A stretch of DNA of 64,000 bases from an uncultured Acidovorax sp. (GTDB lineage: Bacteria > Pseudomonadota > Gammaproteobacteria > Burkholderiales > Burkholderiaceae_C), in the NCBI GenBank assembly GCA_913774625.1, contig CAJYHL010000069.1, positions 1 to 64,000 of the forward strand, given 5' to 3'. The first letter of the stretch is position 1. Every line of letters begins with the position of its first letter. The translations under genes and the position numbers were made by a program. Below are positions 58,739-64,000 of the stretch, piece after piece. The notes under the pieces were generated by a model. That model saw only the letters and a program-made list of their open reading frames with translations. It did not search any database and had not been told where the DNA came from.

Positions 58739-59431
58739 ATGGAGTTTCTGCAGTCCGCCGATTTCTGGATCGGTCTGATCAAGATCGTCTGGATCAACAT
58801 CATCCTCTCGGGCGACAACGCCGTCGTCATCGCCCTGGCGGCCCGCTCGCTGCCGCCGCACCAGCAGAAGAAGGCCATCGCCTGGGGCTCCGGCGCTGCC
58901 GTGTTCCTGCGCATCGCGCTGACCGTGGTCGCGGCCAAGCTGCTGGAGCTCTCCTTCCTGCAGATCGTCGGCGGCTGCCTGCTGCTCTGGATCGGCTTCC
59001 AGCTGCTGGCCGAGGGCGACGAGGAAGAAGGCGAATCCAAGGCCGGCGGCGGCCTGATGGCTGCGGTGCGCACCATCCTCATCGCCGACCTGGTGATGAG
59101 CCTGGACAACGTGATCGCCGTGGCAGCTGCCGCTCACGGCAACATGGTGCTGCTCATCCTGGGCCTGGCCATCAGCATTCCGCTGGTCATCTTCGGCAGC
59201 ACGCTGATGATCAAGCTGATGGAGCGCTTCCCCATCATCGTTCTGCTGGGCGCCGGCCTGATCGGCTGGGTGGGCGGCGAAACCATCGTCAGCGATGTCG
59301 CGCTGCACGGCTACGTGATCGCCCATCCGTGGCTGCACTACGCGGCGGCCGCGCTGGGCGCCCTGCTGGTGGTGGGTGCGGGCAAGTGGGCGCAGTCGCG
59401 CGCGGAGCGCCGCAGCGCCGCCGCAGCCTGA
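58739..59431 (+). CDS. TerC family membrane protein
   Basis: A 230-residue inner-membrane protein with about seven helices. Conserved acidic metal-site motifs: INIILSGDNAVVIALAAR and DLVMSLDNVIAVAAAAHG. YjbE/Alx-like members export manganese or handle metals during membrane-protein folding. No yybP-ykoY manganese riboswitch is evident in the short upstream region. It follows the sucCD terminator. Confidence 0.92.
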   Translation: MEFLQSADFWIGLIKIVWINIILSGDNAVVIALAARSLPPHQQKKAIAWGSGAAVFLRIALTVVAAKLLELSFLQIVGGCLLLWIGFQLLAEGDEEEGESKAGGGLMAAVRTILIADLVMSLDNVIAVAAAAHGNMVLLILGLAISIPLVIFGSTLMIKLMERFPIIVLLGAGLIGWVGGETIVSDVALHGYVIAHPWLHYAAAALGALLVVGAGKWAQSRAERRSAAAA

Positions 59432-59643
59432 GCTCGGACGCGCGGGTTCCGTCACCTTCCCGGCGGGCCGGGCCTGGAGCTGGCGGTGGGCCCGGCCGCC
59501 TCGTCTATGATGCAGGCGAGACATCCCGGGCACGTCAGGGCGGCGCTTCTTGCGCTCCCTGCGGCTCGGCCTGCGAGCCGCCTAGCGCATCGCAAGACGG
59601 CTTTCTCCAGCCTTTCGCCGCCGTCCCGGCGCTTCTTCCGCGC

Positions 59644-60552
59644 ATGACATCTTCCTGCCCCTCCGCCGCCGATTCGCTGGACTACGAGTTCTGCGCGCTG
59701 TCGGACCGAGGGCGCGTGCGCGGCAACAACGAAGACGCCGTCCTGGTGATCGAGTCCGCCGGCCTCGCCGTGCTGGCCGACGGCATGGGCGGGTACAACG
59801 CCGGCGAAGTGGCCAGCAGCATGGCCGTGCAATCCGTGGCCGCCGAGATGGCCCAATGGCTGGGCCGCGCGGACGCCTCGGCGCTGCCGGCGGCCGAGGT
59901 GCATCAGGCGCTGGAGCGCAGCGTGGCCAATGCCAACTACGCCATCCTCGGCGCCGCCCTGGCCCGGCCCGAGTATTCCGGCATGGGCACCACCCTGGTG
60001 GCGGGCGTGTTCCAGGGGGGGCGGCTGGTCCTGGGCCATGTCGGCGATTCGCGCTGCTACCGGATGCGCGGCGGCGTGCTGCAGCAGCTCACCCGCGACC
60101 ATTCGTGGCTGCAGGAACAGATCGATGCCGGCCTGCTGACGCCCCAGCAGGCCGCCGTGTCCGGCTACCGCAACCTCGTCACCCGCGCGCTGGGCGTGGA
60201 TGCCGTCGTCCAGGCCGAAGTCAACGAATATGCCGTGCAGCCGGACGACCTTTTCCTGCTGTGCTCCGACGGCCTGACCGACATGGCCGACGACCACGCT
60301 CTGGCCGAGCTGCTGCGCATGCCCCTGGCCTTGCCCGATCTCGCCACCCGCCTGGTCGAGCTGGCCAATCTGCTGGGCGGCCGGGACAATGTCAGCGTGC
60401 TGCTCGTGCAGAGCCGCCCAGTCGAAGGGAAGGGCGCCGGCGTAGATGCGCAGGCAGGCGCAGGTTCCGCCAGCACGGCGAGCGGCCCCAGGGGGCTGCG
60501 CAGCCTGGTGTCCCGGCTCCTCGGGCCGGCAGGCGGCGGCGGGGGGCAATAG
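59644..60552 (+). CDS. PP2C family Ser/Thr phosphatase
   Basis: A 302-residue metal-dependent protein phosphatase. All metal-site motifs are present: SDRGRVRGNNEDA, LADGMGGYNAGEVAS, GHVGDSRCYR, LCSDGLTD and GGRDNVSVLLVQ. The ~60-residue C-terminal extension is Ala/Gly-rich and not part of the fold. Next gene (184 bp on) encodes an FHA protein, which would bind phosphothreonine, so the two may act on one signalling target. No Ser/Thr kinase is in the window. The ATG is the family start. Confidence 0.94.
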   Translation: MTSSCPSAADSLDYEFCALSDRGRVRGNNEDAVLVIESAGLAVLADGMGGYNAGEVASSMAVQSVAAEMAQWLGRADASALPAAEVHQALERSVANANYAILGAALARPEYSGMGTTLVAGVFQGGRLVLGHVGDSRCYRMRGGVLQQLTRDHSWLQEQIDAGLLTPQQAAVSGYRNLVTRALGVDAVVQAEVNEYAVQPDDLFLLCSDGLTDMADDHALAELLRMPLALPDLATRLVELANLLGGRDNVSVLLVQSRPVEGKGAGVDAQAGAGSASTASGPRGLRSLVSRLLGPAGGGGGQ

Positions 60553-60736
60553 CCAGCAGCCAGCCGGCCGCAGCGAAAGGCGGGTCAGGCCCGCGGCATG
60601 CGCCTCGGCCACAATCGGATCGCCGCACGGTGCCTGTCCCTTCCTGTCCTGTCCTGCACCCCTGAGTCCATCCTCGAACCGAAATGACTGCCCACGACCG
60701 CTGCAACGACCGATCCCTGAACCCAAGGAGTGGACC

Positions 60737-61447
60737 ATGCCCAAGATGATTCTCGCCATCGATGGCGTCGTGATCAACGAGGTGGCGCTCGCCAAGGATC
60801 GCACCACCATCGGACGGCGTCCCTACAACGACGTGGTGATCGACAACCTGGCCATCAGCGGCGAGCACGCCGTCATGCACATGCCCGCGCCGGGCGGCCC
60901 GGTGGAAGTCGAAGACCTGCAAAGCACCAACGGCACCTACGTCAACGGCGTTCCCGTGCGGCGGCAGGCGCTGCGCGATGGCGACATCATCGAGATGGGC
61001 AAGTACAGGATCCGTTTCATCCAGGACGCCGATCAGCCCGACAACTTCGAGCACACCATGGTGTTCAAGCCCGGCATGGCGCCACCGCGCAACCAGTCCA
61101 CCCGGCCGGCGCCCCTGGCAGGCGCCATGCCGCTCACCGCGACGCCTCTGCCCGGCGTCGTCGCCCCACCGCCCCCGGCACCTTCGGCCGCTGCCATCCG
61201 TGTGCTCACCGGCCCGGCCGCCGGACGCGAAGTGGCCCTGACCAAGCTCGTCACCACGCTCGGCAAGCCTGGCGTGGCGGTGGCTTCCATCACCCGAAGG
61301 CCCGACGGAAGCTTCGTGCTGACCCATGTGGAAGGCCAGCAGCCGGCACATCTCAACGGAGCCGCGCTGGGCGCCGAAGCCATGCCCATCCACAGCGGCG
61401 ACCGCATCGAGCTGGCGGGTACCGAAATGGAATTCACCGCCAACTGA
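60737..61447 (+). CDS. FHA domain protein
   Basis: A 236-residue protein. Residues ~1-100 are a canonical FHA fold: R27 (TIGRRPYND), S41 and H44 (AISGEHAVM), N65 (STNGTYVNG). The region 150-236 repeats an FHA-like pattern (IRVLTGPAAGREVALTKLVTTLGKPG ... HSGDRIELAGTEMEF) without the binding residues, so it is a degenerate second copy. Between them lies FEHTMVFKPGM, a short Thr-containing motif that could itself be phosphorylated and bound, as in OdhI/GarA-type proteins. AAGGAGTG precedes the ATG. Follows the phosphatase. Confidence 0.93.
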   Translation: MPKMILAIDGVVINEVALAKDRTTIGRRPYNDVVIDNLAISGEHAVMHMPAPGGPVEVEDLQSTNGTYVNGVPVRRQALRDGDIIEMGKYRIRFIQDADQPDNFEHTMVFKPGMAPPRNQSTRPAPLAGAMPLTATPLPGVVAPPPPAPSAAAIRVLTGPAAGREVALTKLVTTLGKPGVAVASITRRPDGSFVLTHVEGQQPAHLNGAALGAEAMPIHSGDRIELAGTEMEFTAN

Positions 61448-61587
61448 GCCCGGGCGATGCGGCCTTGCCTGGTCTGGCTGACAAAGCTGGCTGACATCTT
61501 TGTCACTTCTGGGGGCATCCTCGCCTTCCTGTAACCTCCGGTGCCCGCCTGTTGCCGGATGTAGAGGCAAGATGCCCAACCTGCAGC

Positions 61588-61603
61588 TGGCATGCAACCT
61601 GCT
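61588..61603 (+). promoter_or_regulatory. Sigma-54-type promoter of pilA
   Basis: TGGCATGCAACCTGCT fits the consensus TGGCACG-N4-TTGCW at the invariant GG and GC, with the correct 12-bp spacing. Transcription should start near 61614-61616. Sigma-54 (RpoN) with PilSR is the known control of type IV pilin genes; here it is inferred from the site. Confidence 0.7.
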
Positions 61604-61614
61604 GAGACCCAGGG

Positions 61615-61650
61615 AACCTGAAGAACTCTTCGGCAGGTTTCTCTTTTTTC
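61615..61650 (+). promoter_or_regulatory. Terminator-like hairpin in the pilA leader
   Basis: AACCTG (61615-61620) pairs with CAGGTT (61634-61639), with a smaller inner stem, followed by TCTCTTTTTTC. It falls at the predicted 5' end of the pilA RNA, 21 bp before the start codon, and so could act as an attenuator or stabilising 5' stem-loop. Confidence 0.45.
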
Positions 61651-61670
61651 AACGACTCTTTGGAGTATTC

Positions 61671-62111
61671 ATGAAGCGTAATCTGCAAAAGGGTTTCACC
61701 CTGATCGAACTGATGATCGTCGTGGCGATCATCGGCATCTTGGCTGCCGTGGCTCTGCCGGCTTATCAGGACTACACGGTGCGCGCGCGCGTTTCCGAAG
61801 GCTTGGTGGCTGCTTCTGCCGCAAAGACGACCGTGGCTGAAAATGCGGCCAATGGTGCTTCCGACTTGTCTTTGGGCTGGACGGCGCCTTCCAACACGAC
61901 CAACGTGGCATCTGTGGGTATCGCCACCACTACTGGGGTGATTACTGTTACCACGACGTCACGTGCTGGTGCTGTGACCCTCACGCTGATTCCTAATGCT
62001 CCTGCTGGAACTGGTTTGACTGCTGGTACTATTCCCACCACCAATATCACTTGGAGGTGCACGACCAGCGATACTACCAAGAGCAAGTACGTACCTAGCG
62101 AGTGCCGCTGA
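61671..62111 (+). CDS. pilA: Type IV major pilin PilA
   Basis: The structural subunit of type IV pili. 146 residues. The prepilin leader MKRNLQKG is cleaved by PilD before Phe9; the mature N-terminus [28 protein letters not shown] is classic (Glu5). The C-terminal globular part is Thr/Ala-rich and ends with WRC ... VPSEC, a D-region disulfide pair near residues 129 and 145. TTTGGAG precedes the ATG. Followed by a terminator and a glycosylation-type ligase gene. Confidence 0.96.
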   Translation: MKRNLQKGFTLIELMIVVAIIGILAAVALPAYQDYTVRARVSEGLVAASAAKTTVAENAANGASDLSLGWTAPSNTTNVASVGIATTTGVITVTTTSRAGAVTLTLIPNAPAGTGLTAGTIPTTNITWRCTTSDTTKSKYVPSECR

Positions 62112-62130
62112 TTTTTGCTGTATCCATTCA

Positions 62131-62155
62131 AAAGGGGCTTCGGCCCCTTTTTGTT
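62131..62155 (+). terminator. Intrinsic terminator after pilA
   Basis: AAAAGGGGC (62131-62139), loop TTCG, GCCCCTTTT (62144-62152), then a T-run. It lies only 16 bp before the ligase start, so the ligase is mostly read-through or separately transcribed. Confidence 0.88.
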
Positions 62156-62168
62156 TGTTAGGCTGAGC

Positions 62169-63917
62169 ATGCCTGCATATCAAGACATATCTCTGAAGCC
62201 CGTTTGGATTCTTCTGGGGGGGCTGCTGCTGGGGTGTACCTGGCTGCTTCCCAATCATTACGAACCATGGACGGCCATGCCGTCGGATGCATGGGTGGCT
62301 GCCTGGTTCTTCTGCCTGCTGCTATTCACCTGGTTCGTCGAACGGCGCCTTTCTGTCAGCATGCCTTGTGTGCTTTTTCTGGCGTGCTCCTTGATTCCCT
62401 GGCTGCAATATTGGCTGGGCGTGCTCCCTTACTCCGGACAGGCATGGATCGGCTCCGCCTATGTTGCAGGGGCTGCCGTCGCGCTATGGCTCGGAACGGT
62501 GTGGGGTGCCGGCAAGCGCGCGGAGATCGGGGATGCGATCTTTCTGGCCATCGGCATGGCATCTATTGCCTCGGTCGGCATCAACATATGTCAATGGCTC
62601 AGTCTGGTCGAAGGCGAGTCCATGAGCACATGGGTGATGGCAGGCTCACCCATCAGGGCCATTTCCAACTTGGCCCAGCCTAATCAGACTGCGACCTTGC
62701 TGGTATGGGGCATAGCGGCTCAACTGTGGGCGTTAGCAAGAAACAAGGTGCGGGAGCCTGTGGTCGTGCTCGCAACCATATGGCTGCTCTTCGGCATCAT
62801 CCTGACGCAATCTCGCACAGGGATTCTCGAACTGGCTGCGCTGGTGTTCTTGCTGGTTTGGCACCGGAAGACCACCGGCATTCAAAAAAGGCTCGTCGTC
62901 ACACTCGCCATGTGTGTTCTAGCCGCTTCTGTGCTGATGCTTTTGTGGCCCGCCATCAATGCGGCCCTTGGATTGGGTGACGAACTCGATACGCTGAAGC
63001 GCCTGGCAGGCGAGCCTCGACCCACCCAATGGATGATGCTGCTTCGTGGTGCTGCGCTGAACCCCTGGCTGGGGTATGGCTGGAACCAGGTGGTCGCAGC
63101 GCAGCTCGCTCTGGAAAAGACGCCTGCGGTGCTCGACCACATGCTGTTTGCCCAATCTCATAACGTCTTTATCGACCTGATCATCTGGTGTGGATTCCCT
63201 TTGGGCTTGCTTTTGGGGGCTGCTTTGCTCGCCTTCTCCCTGAAGTGTATTTCCCAGCGACTGGATGCTCAGATGCTGCCATTTTGCGTGGTATTCACGG
63301 CATTCGGTATTCACTCCTTGTTGGAATATCCGTTCCAGTATGCATATTTTCTATTCCCTGCCATGCTGTGCTTAGGGGTGCTGCATTCAAGTGTGGCGAG
63401 AAAAAGTCGGAGATCGTTTACGCGATGGGCCGTGGTGCCGCTGATCGTCACCTATTCAATAGTAGGCGGGGCCATCATTGTGGATGCTTTTCGGATGGAG
63501 GACTCATGGCGGGCTGTGAGGCTGCGAATTTCCGGAATATGGATATCGGAGGAGCAGGCGCGGCTACCTGAGATTCCCATGCTGTCCCACATGCGCCAGG
63601 TATTCATTGCGGAAAAGTATGAGCTGCGTGCCCCTATGCCTACACAGGACGTGGAATGGCTGAAGACGGTCGTGAATGTACTGCCGAGTTCGTTCAATAT
63701 GATGAAGCTGTCGGCCGCCCTTGCCATACAAGGCCGTCTGCATGAAAGCAGGCAATGGCAGGAAAAAATATGCAGGCTCGCCCCTCCCTCTCAGTGTCAG
63801 ACGATAGGGCAGCGCTGGAAGATGCTGGAAGGGCAGTTTCCAGAGCTTGCCAAGGTTCCATGGCCTACCGCTCCAGTTTCCGCTCAGCCAGCGGCGGAGG
63901 CAGCAGCTGAGAAATAG
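62169..63917 (+). CDS. O-oligosaccharyltransferase / O-antigen ligase-type (PglL-like)
   Basis: A 582-residue inner-membrane protein with about 12 helices. Motifs of the Wzy_C/PglL group: [26 protein letters not shown], the large periplasmic loop ending in [18 protein letters not shown] (His shared with ligases) and the C-terminal PglL-like extension after the last helices. In related bacteria a pilin-specific O-glycan ligase follows pilA, so PilA is the likely acceptor. Lower GC than the surrounding core. Its 3' end overlaps moaC by 34 bp on the opposite strand. ATG chosen at the start of the first helix. Confidence 0.87.
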   Translation: MPAYQDISLKPVWILLGGLLLGCTWLLPNHYEPWTAMPSDAWVAAWFFCLLLFTWFVERRLSVSMPCVLFLACSLIPWLQYWLGVLPYSGQAWIGSAYVAGAAVALWLGTVWGAGKRAEIGDAIFLAIGMASIASVGINICQWLSLVEGESMSTWVMAGSPIRAISNLAQPNQTATLLVWGIAAQLWALARNKVREPVVVLATIWLLFGIILTQSRTGILELAALVFLLVWHRKTTGIQKRLVVTLAMCVLAASVLMLLWPAINAALGLGDELDTLKRLAGEPRPTQWMMLLRGAALNPWLGYGWNQVVAAQLALEKTPAVLDHMLFAQSHNVFIDLIIWCGFPLGLLLGAALLAFSLKCISQRLDAQMLPFCVVFTAFGIHSLLEYPFQYAYFLFPAMLCLGVLHSSVARKSRRSFTRWAVVPLIVTYSIVGGAIIVDAFRMEDSWRAVRLRISGIWISEEQARLPEIPMLSHMRQVFIAEKYELRAPMPTQDVEWLKTVVNVLPSSFNMMKLSAALAIQGRLHESRQWQEKICRLAPPSQCQTIGQRWKMLEGQFPELAKVPWPTAPVSAQPAAEAAAEK

Positions 63918-64000
63918 GCGCTTTTCCCGCCAGTTTTGCTCACCACGGCAATCGACTGCATGACCATCCCCCGATCCACCGCCTTGCACATGTCATAGAT
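63884..64000 (-). CDS. moaC: MoaC, C-terminal end (partial)
   Basis: The last 38 codons of cyclic pyranopterin monophosphate synthase, an early step of molybdenum cofactor synthesis. The frame reads [13 protein letters not shown] (MoaC signature, here cut by the window edge) then [17 protein letters not shown] and stop. The rest lies beyond 64000. The 3' end overlaps the ligase 3' end by 34 bp (tail to tail). Too short for a full check. Confidence 0.85.
   Translation of the reverse strand: MYDMCKAVDRGMVMQSIAVVSKTGGKSAYFSAAASAAG

Overview
The window is a gene-dense piece of a high-GC betaproteobacterial chromosome, most likely a member of the Comamonadaceae (Acidovorax-like). The basis is the strong GC bias at third codon positions, several periplasmic Bug/TctC-type receptors, IclR- and LysR-controlled catabolic clusters, a short-form argC, a pilA gene followed by an O-oligosaccharyltransferase and moaC, and dispersed hairpin repeats I associate with this family. 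I see no rRNA, tRNA or CRISPR array. The species is an inference; no database search was possible.

Layout. 1-2.8 kb: a Pro/Ala-rich protein with a C-terminal four-cysteine motif, cytochrome b561, and a TetR regulator with two palindromic sites. 2.8-6.0 kb: a translationally coupled pair, a PD-(D/E)XK-like nuclease and a Cas4-like-nuclease/XPD helicase fusion. 6.2-10.8 kb: two tandem class-A-beta-lactamase-like serine hydrolases, a GNAT enzyme, an SlyD-type isomerase and a pirin. 11-14.2 kb: mnmA and a lactate permease. 14.2-19.5 kb: an IclR regulator divergent from a four-gene operon (Bug receptor, acyl-CoA synthetase, citryl-CoA-lyase-like enzyme, SDR). 19.6-26.6 kb: an EamA exporter, LysR, an acidic small protein, a GAF-EAL protein, and a second Bug receptor/hydrolase cluster under a divergent LysR.

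26.6-32.3 kb is an accessory island with visibly lower GC: a decayed IS3-family element (two nonsense codons in orfA, a 4-bp slip in orfB) next to a two-gene operon of an OLD-type ATPase/TOPRIM nuclease and a UvrD-like helicase, the architecture of the Gabija anti-phage system in a larger form. It ends at the intrinsic terminator of ssb.

32.4-64 kb is mostly core genome: ssb, a CLC transporter, an MFS exporter, uvrA, a DUF1501/DUF1800 secreted-protein pair, a chemoreceptor, an EamA exporter, pyrF, a PEBP protein, pgk, an overlapping azlD/azlC/fmt set and a def/lipoprotein pair on one strand, a LysM protein and dprA opposite, argC, sucCD, a TerC protein, a PP2C phosphatase plus FHA protein, and finally pilA (with a sigma-54-like promoter and a 5' leader hairpin), a pilin-glycosylation-type ligase and the 3' end of moaC.

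Most notable: the Gabija-like island; the nuclease/helicase pair; an in-frame insertion in fmt that looks like a dispersed repeat; the TetR palindromes; a lost stop in the first serine hydrolase; and the pilA leader.
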